Positions 35,589-43,872 of a stretch of DNA of 64,000 bases are shown here, in pieces. Below the pieces are notes generated by a model. The model made no database searches and was not told the DNA's origin. It was given only the letters and a program-made list of their open reading frames with translations. The number at the start of each line of letters is the position of its first letter. Position 1 is the first letter of the stretch. The position numbers and the translations under genes are program-made. Source of the DNA: an uncultured Eubacterium sp. (GTDB taxonomy: Bacteria; Bacillota; Clostridia; Peptostreptococcales; Anaerovoracaceae); assembly GCA_937966095.1 (NCBI GenBank), contig CALCKF010000042.1:47193-111192 (forward strand), in the 5' to 3' direction.

Positions 35589-35831
35589 ATGAAAGCTACG
35601 GGCATTGTAAGAAAAGTAGATGAGCTGGGGCGTATAGTTTTACCGATAGAATTAAGAAGAACTTTGAATATAGAAATAAAGGATCCTCTTGAGATTTATG
35701 TGGACGGAGAATCCATAATGCTTAAGAAATACCAGCCCGCATGTGTTTTCTGCGGGAGTACTGACGGTATAAGACAGGTAAAGGGAAAGAATGTCTGCAG
35801 CAGCTGCATAAAAGAGCTGCAGAGTTTATAG
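35589..35831 (+). CDS. AbrB-family transition-state regulator with zinc-ribbon-like tail
   Basis: 80-residue DNA-binding protein. Residues 1-47 are the swapped-hairpin AbrB/SpoVT fold (KATGIVRKVDELGRIVLPIE, RRTLNI). In place of Bacillus AbrB's C-terminal dimer domain there are two CxxC pairs (Cys52/Cys55 and Cys70/Cys73), which should bind zinc. AAAGGAG precedes the ATG. Its location between stationary-phase and cell-wall genes fits a global repressor of post-exponential functions. A terminator follows closely. Confidence 0.9.
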   Translation: MKATGIVRKVDELGRIVLPIELRRTLNIEIKDPLEIYVDGESIMLKKYQPACVFCGSTDGIRQVKGKNVCSSCIKELQSL

Positions 35832-35838
35832 AGACGGA

Positions 35839-35869
35839 CAAAAAAGACATTTTAGTTGTCTTTTTTTGC
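35839..35869 (+). terminator. Terminator after the abrB-like gene
   Basis: AAAAAAGACA pairs with TGTCTTTTTT around a 6-nt loop and ends in a run of T. Confidence 0.85.
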
Positions 35870-35902
35870 GTTAAAATATTTCGTTTGGCAACAATAAATA
35901 TC

Positions 35903-35966
35903 AAGGAAGAGATTTTTTAATATGTTTTGCTCCCCTTATGTGTAAAACTTGTAAAGTCTCTTCCTT
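35903..35966 (+). repeat. Inverted repeat in the murA leader
   Basis: AAGGAAGAGA (35903-35912) and TCTCTTCCTT (35957-35966) are a perfect ten-base inverted repeat with a 44-base interval. It lies in the ~155 bases between the upstream terminator and murA, so it would form a long hairpin in the leader RNA. No riboswitch class was recognised. Confidence 0.6.
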
Positions 35967-36024
35967 ATCGTATGTAACCGTTAAACACGGACTGCGAAAA
36001 CATGGAAAGGTACGGAGGAAAAAA

Positions 36025-37296
36025 GTGGCAAAGTTCTTAGTTCAAAAAAGTTTACCGTTGAAGGGGGAAGTAATTATAAGCGGTTCAAAAAACGCAGTGC
36101 TTCCGATAATGGCGGCTTCTCTTTTGACAGAAGAAAAATGTGTTATAAAGGACGCCCCTGCTTTGAGAGATGTAGAGGTGATGTGCAGGCTTCTGGAAAG
36201 TCTGGGTGCGTCGGTGGATAAGAAACTCGATAAAAATACTGTAGAGATAGAGTCTAAAGGGCCTATAGCCTTTGAAGCGCCTTTTGATCTTGTTAAAATG
36301 ATGAGAGCATCTATTCTTGTGATAGGAGCTCTTCTTATAAGGACCGGACGGGCTGTCATACACCTTCCGGGAGGATGCGCTATCGGGAAAAGACCTGTAG
36401 AGCTGCATCTCAAAGGGCTTAAGGCTCTGGGCGCAAAGGTAGATGAAGACCAGCTGGCTCGTGGTATAGTGGACGCAAGAGCGGACAAGCTTAAGGGAAG
36501 CACTATATATCTTGATTTCCCCAGCGTAGGAGCAACAGAAGTAATAATTATGGCTGCTGCACTGGCTGAGGGTACTACTGTATTGGAAAATGCAGCTCAG
36601 GAGCCGGAGATAGTTGATCTTGCAAATTTTCTCAATAAAATGGGAGCCAGGATAAAGGGAGCAGGAACAGATACCATAAAAATAGAAGGAGTTCATTCCC
36701 TGAAAGGAGTATGTCATAATGTGATACCTGACAGGATAGAAGCCGGTACGTTCATGGTGGGAGCAGCTATAACAGGAGGGGATGTTATTATAAGGAATGT
36801 CGTTCCTGATCATCTTAAGGCAGTTATTGCCAAGTTGAAAGAATGTGGTGTTTACGTAGGACTTACTGAAGACGGGATGAGAGTGAGAGGAGATGTAGGA
36901 GAAATAAATTCCACTGATATAAAGACGCTTCCGTATCCGGGATTTCCTACCGATATGCAGTCACCGTTCATGGCTCTTCTGACGGTGGCAAAGGGTCCAA
37001 GCGTAGTAATAGAGACAGTTTTTGAAAACAGATTCATGCATGTGGGAGAATTCAACCGCATGGGAGCCAATATAAAGACAGAAGGAAACTGTGCGATAAT
37101 ACCGGGAGATAAAACGCTCAAAGGAGCGCAGGTTGTGGCAACGGATCTGAGAGCAGGAGCAGCTGTTGTACTTACGGGTCTCGTTGCTGAAGGGACCACG
37201 GAGATATCACAGATCTTTCACATAGACAGGGGGTATGAAAGATTTGTGGAGAAGCTCAGGGCTCTTGGAGCAAATATAATGCGCGTTGAAGAGTAG
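36025..37296 (+). CDS. murA: UDP-N-acetylglucosamine 1-carboxyvinyltransferase
   Basis: First committed enzyme of peptidoglycan synthesis, adding enolpyruvate to UDP-GlcNAc. The 423-residue sequence has SGSKNAVLPIMAA near residue 20, the catalytic Cys in PGGCAIGKRPVELH (target of fosfomycin) and FPTDMQSPFMAL near 310. The start is GTG 36025 with ACGGAGG upstream, giving the family's usual length; an in-frame ATG at 35938 would add 29 untypical residues. A terminator follows. murA is often next to spoIID in Clostridia; here spoIID is about 4 kb away. Confidence 0.97.
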   Translation: MAKFLVQKSLPLKGEVIISGSKNAVLPIMAASLLTEEKCVIKDAPALRDVEVMCRLLESLGASVDKKLDKNTVEIESKGPIAFEAPFDLVKMMRASILVIGALLIRTGRAVIHLPGGCAIGKRPVELHLKGLKALGAKVDEDQLARGIVDARADKLKGSTIYLDFPSVGATEVIIMAAALAEGTTVLENAAQEPEIVDLANFLNKMGARIKGAGTDTIKIEGVHSLKGVCHNVIPDRIEAGTFMVGAAITGGDVIIRNVVPDHLKAVIAKLKECGVYVGLTEDGMRVRGDVGEINSTDIKTLPYPGFPTDMQSPFMALLTVAKGPSVVIETVFENRFMHVGEFNRMGANIKTEGNCAIIPGDKTLKGAQVVATDLRAGAAVVLTGLVAEGTTEISQIFHIDRGYERFVEKLRALGANIMRVEE

Positions 37297-37323
37297 CGGT
37301 ATATCTGAACAGAATGTATCTGG

Positions 37324-37354
37324 TCTGCCATATCATATATGGCAGATTTTTTAT
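37324..37354 (+). terminator. murA terminator
   Basis: TCTGCCATAT pairs with ATATGGCAGA and is followed by TTTTTTATTT. Confidence 0.9.
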
Positions 37355-37455
37355 TTGCTTGGCAGAATAATGTGATCAGGAAAAATAGAAGAATATAATT
37401 TCATGTGTTTTGGAGAATAATAAAACTGATTATATATCCAAGAAAGGAGACTTTT

Positions 37456-37992
37456 ATGAAAAGTTTAAAAGGAAGCAAGACATATGATAATCTTATGATG
37501 GCATTTGCAGGAGAATCACAGGCAAGAAACAGATATACATTTTTTGCTGCAAAAGCAAGAGAAGAAGGATACAGACAGATAGGCGAGATATTTGAGGAAA
37601 CAGCAGCCAACGAAAAGGAGCATGCGGAACTGTGGTACAGACATTTTGCCGGAATAGGAACTACTGAGGAAAACCTTGTGTCGGCTGCTGAAGGCGAACA
37701 CTATGAGTGGAGTGAAATGTATGCGGATATGGCAAAGGTTGCAAGAGAAGAAGGCTTCAGTGAGATAGCAAAGCAGATGGAAGGAGTTGCAGATGTCGAA
37801 AAGCATCATGAAGAACGATACAGAAAACTTCAGGAAAACATACTGAAAAATAAGGTTTTCTGCCGTGAAAACGAAGTGACGTGGATATGCGGCAATTGCG
37901 GATACCAGCATAATGGTAAAGAAGCTCCGGAAATATGTCCTGTGTGTTTTCATGACAGAGGACATTTCCGCATAAAAGAGGAAAATTACTAG
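37456..37992 (+). CDS. rbr: Rubrerythrin (copy 2)
   Basis: 178-residue paralogue of the first gene of the window, with the same di-iron domain ([28 protein letters not shown]) and rubredoxin-like tail ([15 protein letters not shown]). AAAGGAG precedes ATG 37456; an in-frame ATG 51 bases earlier would add hydrophobic leader-like residues. It is a single-gene unit with its own terminator and leads into the iron-uptake genes. The two copies could be used under different redox or iron conditions. Confidence 0.97.
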   Translation: MKSLKGSKTYDNLMMAFAGESQARNRYTFFAAKAREEGYRQIGEIFEETAANEKEHAELWYRHFAGIGTTEENLVSAAEGEHYEWSEMYADMAKVAREEGFSEIAKQMEGVADVEKHHEERYRKLQENILKNKVFCRENEVTWICGNCGYQHNGKEAPEICPVCFHDRGHFRIKEENY

Positions 37993-38011
37993 AAATTGAG
38001 AAACTTATCAT

Positions 38012-38043
38012 ACTATCCCTGCCTTTCGGGGATAGTTTTTTGT
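38012..38043 (+). terminator. Terminator after rubrerythrin 2
   Basis: ACTATCCC pairs with GGGATAGT around an 8-9 nt loop, then TTTTTTG. Confidence 0.88.
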
Positions 38044-38062
38044 TGAAAATAAACGGAAGCAG

Positions 38063-38090
38063 TTGACAATTTTTTTATTTATGATAAAAT
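38063..38090 (+). promoter_or_regulatory. feoA promoter
   Basis: TTGACA at 38063-38068, a 16-base spacer and TAAAAT at 38085-38090, followed 10 bases on by a dyad operator. Confidence 0.72.
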
Positions 38091-38100
38091 CAATAGCAGA

Positions 38101-38116
38101 GTTAGAAAAAACTAAC
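38101..38116 (+). promoter_or_regulatory. DtxR/IdeR-like dyad upstream of feoA
   Basis: GTTAG-AAAAAA-CTAAC is a perfect inverted repeat just downstream of the -10 box. Its arms resemble the half-sites of DtxR/IdeR/MntR-type iron or manganese repressors (TTAG...CTAA), the expected control for ferrous iron uptake. Confidence 0.62.
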
Positions 38117-38147
38117 CCAGCGAACGGTCATGATATAGGAGAAAGTT

Positions 38148-38363
38148 ATGGATTTAAATGATGCCAGGATCGGCGAAACATATATTGTTGAAGACGTAAA
38201 TACTGATGATGGTGATCTTAAAGCATTCCTTTTTTCATTAGGATGTTACAGCGGAGAGCCTGTTACCGTAATCTCTCATTTAAAGGGCGGATGTATAGTA
38301 TCGATAAAAGATGGCAGATACAATATCGACAACGGGATTGCAGGTACTGTTTTGATCAAATAG
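38148..38363 (+). CDS. feoA: Ferrous iron transport protein FeoA
   Basis: 71-residue SH3-like cytoplasmic partner of FeoB that modulates its GTPase or pore. It shows the family's core: two strands around YIVEDVNTD, LFSLGCYSGEPVTVISHLKGGCIVSIKDGRY, and a hydrophobic C-terminal strand. GGAG lies before the ATG. Its stop overlaps a terminator-like hairpin, separating it from feoB by 92 bases. Confidence 0.9.
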   Translation: MDLNDARIGETYIVEDVNTDDGDLKAFLFSLGCYSGEPVTVISHLKGGCIVSIKDGRYNIDNGIAGTVLIK

Positions 38364-38383
38364 TGACGATGTCGCTATTTTTT
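38359..38383 (+). terminator. Terminator or attenuator between feoA and feoB
   Basis: ATAGTGAC pairs with GTCGCTAT (one wobble) around a 3-nt loop, followed by TTTTTTAT. It starts at the feoA stop and should reduce read-through into feoB. Confidence 0.68.
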
Positions 38384-38392
38384 ATGGATTTG

Positions 38393-38410
38393 AGTTAGTT
38401 AAAGATAACT
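38393..38410 (+). promoter_or_regulatory. Second operator-like dyad before feoB
   Basis: AGTTA...TAACT with an 8-base interval, starting GAGTTAG like the dyad before feoA. It lies 46 bases before the feoB ATG and could give feoB separate metal control. Confidence 0.4.
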
Positions 38411-38455
38411 ATATGGTTATATATCAAGATATTTTAATTATAACAGGAGGTTTTT

Positions 38456-40474
38456 ATGAGAGTTGCTTTTGCCGGCAATCCCAATAGCGGAAAGACAACA
38501 ATGTATAATGCGCTGACGGGTGAAAACGAACGTGTTGGTAACTGGGCCGGGGTCACCATAGGGAAAAAAGAGAGCCGTATAAAGAAAGATTTTTATGACA
38601 GCACAGATGAGATGATTGCAGTGGACCTGCCAGGTGCATATTCAATGTCGCCTTTTACACCGGAGGAAGGTATCACGAGCGGATATGTAAGAGATGAGCA
38701 GCCTGACGTTATAATAAATATCGTCGATGCCACAAATCTGAGCAGGAGCCTGTTTTTTACGACTCAGCTGCTGGAACTTGGAATACCTGTTGTAGTGGCG
38801 CTCAATAAAAGCGATATAAATGAAAGACAGAATACAAGAATAGATATCGGACTTCTGTCTGAAAAGCTGAACTGTCCCGTTGTCAAAACCGTTTCAACAT
38901 CGTCGGACAGGACGGGGCTTAAAGAGGTGGTCAGCATTGCCGCAGAGCTTAAAGGAGTGGACCAGAAGCCGCCTTATCTCCAGGCAGACATAGATCTGCA
39001 TGACAAAAAAGCGGTAGAAGAGGAGGACAGAAAGAGATTCAGTTTTGTAAACGCAATAGTCAGAGATGTTGAAAGCAGACAGATACTTACAAAAGAAAGA
39101 AACTCACAGGACAAAGTGGATTCGATACTTACCAATAAGATCGCCGGCATACTGATATTTGCCGCTGTAATGTGGGCTGTATTCTGGATATCACAGTCAA
39201 AGATAGGACCTTTTATTGCAGACTGGCTGGTAGGCTGGATAGAAACGTTCCAGGGATGGGTATCAGGGATTTTGGAAAACAGCTCACCTCTGCTTCAGGC
39301 AATACTGGTTGACGGTATAGTAGGAGGAGTAGGCGCAGTAGTAGGATTTCTGCCTCTTGTCATGGTGATGTATTTTATGATCGCTTTGCTGGAAGACTGC
39401 GGATACATGGCACGTGTCAGTGTGGTCATGGATCCTGTATTCAAGAGAGTTGGTCTTTCGGGAAAATCCATAATACCTATAATAATAGGAACGGGGTGCG
39501 GGATACCTGGTATAATGGCCAGCCGGACCATTCGCGACGAAAGGGAGCGAAGGACTACAGCTATGCTGACCACGTTCATTCCGTGTGGAGCAAAGATACC
39601 TGTGATAGCTCTGTTTGCCGGTGCATTTTTCACAGGTTCTTCATGGGTAAGTGCTATTATGTATTTTACAGGAATACTGCTGATTTTTCTGGGGGCTCTG
39701 CTGATAAAGGGAATTACAGGATACAAATACAGAAAATCATTTTTCATCATGGAACTCCCGGAATACAAGATCCCGAGTTTGAAACGTGCCTGCTTTTCTA
39801 TGCTGGAGCGTGCCAAGGCTTATATAGTAAAAGCGGCAACGATAATACTGGTCTGCAACTGTGCGGTTCAGCTGATGCAGACATTTAACTGGAAATTTGA
39901 ACTTGTTGGCGAAGATGCGGCAGATACTTCAATACTTGCATCGATAGCATCCCCGTTTGCTGTTCTCTTGATCCCGCTGGGGTTCGGAGCATGGCAGCTG
40001 GCAGCGGCGGCTATAACGGGATTTATCGCAAAGGAAAACGTTGTAGGAACTCTTGCAGTAGTGTATTCTATAACAAACTTTATAGATACTGACGAACTGG
40101 CTCTGACAGGAGGAGCTAATGAAGTTGCTATGACTATGGGCCTCACTTCGGTTACGGCTCTTTCTTACCTGATGTTCAATTTATTCACCCCTCCTTGCTT
40201 TGCCGCAATAGGTGCTATGAATTCTGAAATGAAAAGCGCTAAATGGTTATGGGGGGCAATAGGCCTTCAGCTGGCAACAGGATATACAGTAGCGTTTCTT
40301 GTATATCAGATAGGGACAATTATCACTGAAGGAACTTTGGGCGATGCATTCATACCTGGATTTATAGCGATAATGATAATGGCAGTTATAGTATTGGCTG
40401 TTTCGCGCAGGGCAAGACAGAATTTTTATAGAGAGTATGCTTTGCACGGGAAAGGAACGGGGGCATCTGTATGA
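38456..40474 (+). CDS. feoB: Ferrous iron transporter FeoB
   Basis: Major Fe(II) uptake protein of anaerobes, 672 residues. The N-terminal G-protein domain has GNPNSGKTT near residue 7, DLPGAYS, and NKSD; a helical guanine-dissociation-inhibitor-like region follows, then about eight to ten membrane helices from ~residue 225 with the Gate repeats (GCGIPGIMASRTIRDERERR, and FIPCGAKIPVIALF near 380) whose Cys residues line the pore. AGGAGG lies before the ATG. Its end overlaps a small Cys-rich membrane gene by four bases. Confidence 0.97.
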   Translation: MRVAFAGNPNSGKTTMYNALTGENERVGNWAGVTIGKKESRIKKDFYDSTDEMIAVDLPGAYSMSPFTPEEGITSGYVRDEQPDVIINIVDATNLSRSLFFTTQLLELGIPVVVALNKSDINERQNTRIDIGLLSEKLNCPVVKTVSTSSDRTGLKEVVSIAAELKGVDQKPPYLQADIDLHDKKAVEEEDRKRFSFVNAIVRDVESRQILTKERNSQDKVDSILTNKIAGILIFAAVMWAVFWISQSKIGPFIADWLVGWIETFQGWVSGILENSSPLLQAILVDGIVGGVGAVVGFLPLVMVMYFMIALLEDCGYMARVSVVMDPVFKRVGLSGKSIIPIIIGTGCGIPGIMASRTIRDERERRTTAMLTTFIPCGAKIPVIALFAGAFFTGSSWVSAIMYFTGILLIFLGALLIKGITGYKYRKSFFIMELPEYKIPSLKRACFSMLERAKAYIVKAATIILVCNCAVQLMQTFNWKFELVGEDAADTSILASIASPFAVLLIPLGFGAWQLAAAAITGFIAKENVVGTLAVVYSITNFIDTDELALTGGANEVAMTMGLTSVTALSYLMFNLFTPPCFAAIGAMNSEMKSAKWLWGAIGLQLATGYTVAFLVYQIGTIITEGTLGDAFIPGFIAIMIMAVIVLAVSRRARQNFYREYALHGKGTGASV

Positions 40475-40650
40475 TAATAGATATCATTCTAAGCATTATT
40501 ATTTTGGCTGTTGTGATATGTGCAGTCACATATATAATACGAGCTAAAAAACGTGGTGTAAAATGCATAGGCTGTTCCCAGGCAGGCTGCTGTACGGGAA
40601 AAGAAAAACATGATTCAGGACACAGCTGCGGCTGTGAAAGAAAAGAATGA
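40471..40650 (+). CDS. FeoB-associated Cys-rich membrane protein
   Basis: 59-residue protein with an N-terminal transmembrane helix (~3-24) and a tail with six cysteines (Cys32, 35, 40, 41, 53, 55) plus two His, of the FeoB-associated Cys-rich kind found after feoB in Clostridia. It may deliver or sense iron at the pore. It begins with ATGA overlapping the feoB stop. It is too short to stand out by length alone, but the coupling and composition support it. Confidence 0.82.
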   Translation: MIIDIILSIIILAVVICAVTYIIRAKKRGVKCIGCSQAGCCTGKEKHDSGHSCGCERKE

Positions 40651-40678
40651 CAGTCTGAAGTGATGCATTCAATAAGGG

Positions 40679-40720
40679 CTGCCGCACCGATCCGATATCG
40701 ATGCGGCAGTACTCTTTTTG
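40679..40720. terminator. Hairpin between convergent feo and spoIID genes
   Basis: CTGCCGCA pairs with TGCGGCAG, extended by CGAT/ATCG inside; toward the plus side it is followed by TACTCTTTTTG. It probably ends the feo transcript. Confidence 0.65.
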
Positions 40721-40721
40721 T

Positions 40722-41801
40722 TCAATACACTTCAGTCCCGCTGTAATAGTGAGATAATATTTCCCTGTAATCATAGCCGTTTTCAGCCATTCCGTCTGCA
40801 CCATACTGACTCATTCCCACACCGTGACCGGATCCGCTTGAGGTAAATGTTATCGAATCGTCTGAGATATCTATGGAAAAGCCGGCAGAGGGAAGACCGA
40901 GGGCTTCTCTTATATCGCGGCCTGACAGCACGGCATTTCCTACCTGCATATCCTTGACATTTCCGCCGCTGCTCCTGCTTAATATGCGGGTGTTGTCGGA
41001 AGTCACTGTACCTATGGAAATATCAGGGTATTTCTTTTTTATAGCATCTGTGAATTCTTTTATTGAAAAGGAATTTTTTTCATTCTGATGGGTGGCATTT
41101 TCTTCATATGGACTGTCTACGCTGACAAGGTAAGGAACAGCAGCTGCAAACACATCTTCTGAGTTTTCGGTTTTTCCACCGCTGGAGGAGTGAAAAAGTG
41201 CCTGCTGTACAAGCTGGCCATCGTAGTAAAGAAGCTGCCCTTCTGTCTGTTCCACTGCCTGACAGATCTTTTTCCACCCGTTTTTCATCCATTCGTCCCC
41301 TTTTATACTTTTAAGCTGATCTTCACTTTTATATACCTGACAATGTGTTGTGTCACACAGAGGCGCATCGGGATGGTCAGCCGGATTTCCCTCTGATTCA
41401 GATCTTATGATTTTTGATACGGAGTATGTCCTTGCAGCGACAGACTGAGCTTTTAGAGCTTCTATATGAAAACCGGCAGGCATCTCGCAGGACACTACAC
41501 CTTTTATATATTCTTCAAGATCAATTGTCTCTGTCTTTTCGGAATCTGATCTGTAGACAGTTACGGTTTCCGGTATATCGATCGCCTGAAATCCCGCAGG
41601 AGGTGAAGTGTCGTTCTTGTGACCGTCAGCAGGGAACAGCTGTGTGAGCATATAAGGTGTTATTATCAGAAGTATGTATAAGGATGCAATCAGCATCAGA
41701 GCGGGTTTTACTAGAGGTAAAGCCCAAAAGTCTCTGATTATGGGTGAAAATGTTCTCAGCTTTTTTCTGATTCTTCTTCTGTTGGATGTAAAAATTCTCA
41801 T
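40722..41801 (-). CDS. spoIID: Stage II sporulation protein D (SpoIID/LytB)
   Basis: Lytic transglycosylase that, with SpoIIM and SpoIIP, thins septal peptidoglycan during engulfment. The 359-residue protein has a basic cytoplasmic start, one transmembrane helix (~30-55) and the extracellular SpoIID domain (VTVYRSDSEKTETIDLEEYIKGVVSCEMPAGFHIEALKAQSVAARTY split over ~80-126, catalytic Glu in SCEMP). The end has SSGSGHGVGMSQYGADGMA. It is divergent from a thioesterase gene over a 104-bp gap. Confidence 0.95.
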   Translation of the reverse strand: MRIFTSNRRRIRKKLRTFSPIIRDFWALPLVKPALMLIASLYILLIITPYMLTQLFPADGHKNDTSPPAGFQAIDIPETVTVYRSDSEKTETIDLEEYIKGVVSCEMPAGFHIEALKAQSVAARTYSVSKIIRSESEGNPADHPDAPLCDTTHCQVYKSEDQLKSIKGDEWMKNGWKKICQAVEQTEGQLLYYDGQLVQQALFHSSSGGKTENSEDVFAAAVPYLVSVDSPYEENATHQNEKNSFSIKEFTDAIKKKYPDISIGTVTSDNTRILSRSSGGNVKDMQVGNAVLSGRDIREALGLPSAGFSIDISDDSITFTSSGSGHGVGMSQYGADGMAENGYDYREILSHYYSGTEVY

Positions 41802-41905
41802 CGTTATCTCCTGATATCAAGACATATATTTGTACAAGTTTATGATAAAAAAATAAAACTATACCATATTTATGGTGTATAATAGTGTGCATATAGGAGA
41901 AAAGC

Positions 41906-42412
41906 ATGAAAGTAACAGGTAAACAGAGAAACAGCAGATTTTGCATAATGTGCGGCCTTGATAATGAGTACGGAGTCAGAGCTCCGTTCTACAACATGGA
42001 AGATGGGAGCGTCATGACAATTTTCAGGTACGGAGAGATGCACCAGAGCTATCCCGGAAGAGTACACGGAGGACTGATCACTGCAATGATTGATGAGATG
42101 GGTCTCAGGGCGCTTTGGGCAAAAGAGGGATCGGAGGAATCTTTTGGTGTGACATTCTCTATAGATACAAAGTATCGTAAACCTGTGCCTTATGATAAGA
42201 CTCTTATAGGAAGAGGCATTATAGTAAAAGACACTTCGAGGTATTTCGTAACAGAAGCATATATAATGAACAGCAGGGGAGAAATACTTGCTAACGGTAC
42301 TGTCAGATACATAAGACTTGATGTGGAAAAGATATCCCGGGATGCTTCTGTGCATGAAGAACTGTGTTATCTTGAAGAAGACGGGGTAAGGGAAATAATT
42401 TTTGATAAGTGA
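41906..42412 (+). CDS. PaaI-type hotdog thioesterase
   Basis: 168-residue hotdog-fold protein of the PaaI/acyl-CoA thioesterase group. The fold core HGGLITAMIDEMG (near residue 53) carries the acid on the hot-dog helix, followed by VTFSIDTKYRKPVPYDKTLIGRG. A CxxC at the start (FCIMCG) is typical of the Clostridial branch. TATAAT lies 23 bases before the ATG, with GGAG near it. It hydrolyses an acyl-CoA, probably aromatic or short-chain; substrate unknown. Confidence 0.82.
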   Translation: MKVTGKQRNSRFCIMCGLDNEYGVRAPFYNMEDGSVMTIFRYGEMHQSYPGRVHGGLITAMIDEMGLRALWAKEGSEESFGVTFSIDTKYRKPVPYDKTLIGRGIIVKDTSRYFVTEAYIMNSRGEILANGTVRYIRLDVEKISRDASVHEELCYLEEDGVREIIFDK

Positions 42413-42429
42413 ATCAGAAGAGGTGTGTT

Positions 42430-42999
42430 ATGAAAAAAATATTATATGTAAATGCTTGCGTAAGACCTGAATCACGTACCGATTATCTGGCGCGTCATCT
42501 GCTTTCTAAGCTGGACGGAATTATCGATGAGGTAAGACTTCAGGAGGAGAAAATAAAGGCTCTTGATCTGAAAACACTGCAATATCGTGACAGTTTGATA
42601 GAAAAAGGAGATTTTTCAGATGATATATTCAGATATGCAAGACAATTTGCTGAAGCTGATATGGTCGTGATGGCAGCCCCTTACTGGGATCTGTCGTTTC
42701 CTGCTATGATCAAAGACTATATGGAAGCAGTAAGTGTCCAGGGGCTCGTTTTTCATTATACTGATAAAGGTATACCGGAAGGGATGACAAATGTAAAAAA
42801 AGTAATATATGTGACTACTGCAGGGGGTCCTGTTGGTGATATGAATCTTGGATACGACTATATAAAAGCTGTATGCAGCCGTTTGTACAGCATTGATGAT
42901 GTGGTTTGTCATAAGGCTGAAATGCTGGACATTATCGGAGCGGATGTAAACGGCATACTTGAGAAAACAGTCAGAGAAATAGATGAGATATACGGATAG
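42430..42999 (+). CDS. NAD(P)H-dependent FMN oxidoreductase (flavodoxin-like fold)
   Basis: 189-residue member of the azoreductase/MdaB-like flavodoxin group: YVNACVRPESRTDYLARHLL as the FMN phosphate loop, MVVMAAPYWDLSFPAMIKDYMEAV, and TTAGGPVGDMNLGYDY near 132. AGAGGTG precedes ATG 42430. It lies 17 bases after the thioesterase and 12 before the fumarase, so it is probably in the same transcript. Confidence 0.85.
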   Translation: MKKILYVNACVRPESRTDYLARHLLSKLDGIIDEVRLQEEKIKALDLKTLQYRDSLIEKGDFSDDIFRYARQFAEADMVVMAAPYWDLSFPAMIKDYMEAVSVQGLVFHYTDKGIPEGMTNVKKVIYVTTAGGPVGDMNLGYDYIKAVCSRLYSIDDVVCHKAEMLDIIGADVNGILEKTVREIDEIYG

Positions 43000-43011
43000 C
43001 GGAGAAAAAAC

Positions 43012-43857
43012 ATGGTAAGGGAAATAGATGTGAGACTGATTGAAGAAAAAATAGCGGAGCTATGTATAGAGGCAAATCACTATCTCGGAGAAGATATAAG
43101 ATCGTGCATATCAGAAAAATTGCGTGAGGAAAGCTGGCCTGTAGCTCGTGATATATTGCATAGCATAGAGAAAAATATTGAAATCGCTGAAAAAGGAGTG
43201 TTCCCTTTGTGTCAGGATACCGGAATGGCATGTGTATTTATTGAAATAGGGCAGGATGTGCATCTTATAGGCGGAGCACTTGCAGATGCGGTACACAGTG
43301 GTGTGAGGAAAGGTTATGATGAAGGCTACCTCAGAAAATCAATAGTGGAGGATCCTCTGAGAAGAAAGAATACAGGTGATAATACACCTGCCTATATAAA
43401 TACCGAAATCGTAAAAGGAGACAAGATAAGGATAACTGTTGCCCCAAAAGGATTTGGATCGGAAAATATGAGCAGCATAAAGATGCTGGCTCCTTCTGCA
43501 GGAGAAGATGGAGTAAAGGATTTCATAGTGGAGACCTGTCTCAGGGCCGGAGCAAATCCATGTCCTCCTATCGTAGTGGGAGTTGGTATCGGAGGGACAT
43601 TCGATAAAGCAGCATTGATGGCAAAGAAAGCGTTGCTTGTGCCTTTGGACAGAAAAAATAGCGATGAGTATTACAGAAATATGGAGGAGGAGCTGCTTGA
43701 GAGGATAAATGCTTTGGGAGTAGGCCCTCAGGGATTCGGAGGAAAGACAACAGCACTGGCCGTAAAGATAATAACGGCGCCTACACATATAGCAGGGCTT
43801 CCAGTTGCTGTGAATATAAACTGTCATGTGAGCAGGCACAAGGAAGCGGTCATTTAA
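43012..43857 (+). CDS. Fumarate hydratase class I, alpha subunit
   Basis: 281-residue catalytic subunit of the oxygen-sensitive, [4Fe-4S]-dependent fumarase (or related tartrate dehydratase), which interconverts fumarate and malate. Cluster ligands are the Cys in PLCQDTGMACVF, and others in the region FIVETCLRAGANPCPP. The conserved GVGIGGTFDKAALMAKKALL lies near residue 192. GGAG precedes the ATG. The beta subunit follows after 15 bases. Confidence 0.93.
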   Translation: MVREIDVRLIEEKIAELCIEANHYLGEDIRSCISEKLREESWPVARDILHSIEKNIEIAEKGVFPLCQDTGMACVFIEIGQDVHLIGGALADAVHSGVRKGYDEGYLRKSIVEDPLRRKNTGDNTPAYINTEIVKGDKIRITVAPKGFGSENMSSIKMLAPSAGEDGVKDFIVETCLRAGANPCPPIVVGVGIGGTFDKAALMAKKALLVPLDRKNSDEYYRNMEEELLERINALGVGPQGFGGKTTALAVKIITAPTHIAGLPVAVNINCHVSRHKEAVI

Positions 43858-43872
43858 GAAAGAGGAAATAGA

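Noticed and set aside
35938..36024. In-frame 29-residue N-terminal extension of MurA
   Set aside because: It would make MurA longer than the family norm, has no ribosome site before its ATG and overlaps the leader hairpin; GTG 36025 has a strong ribosome site.
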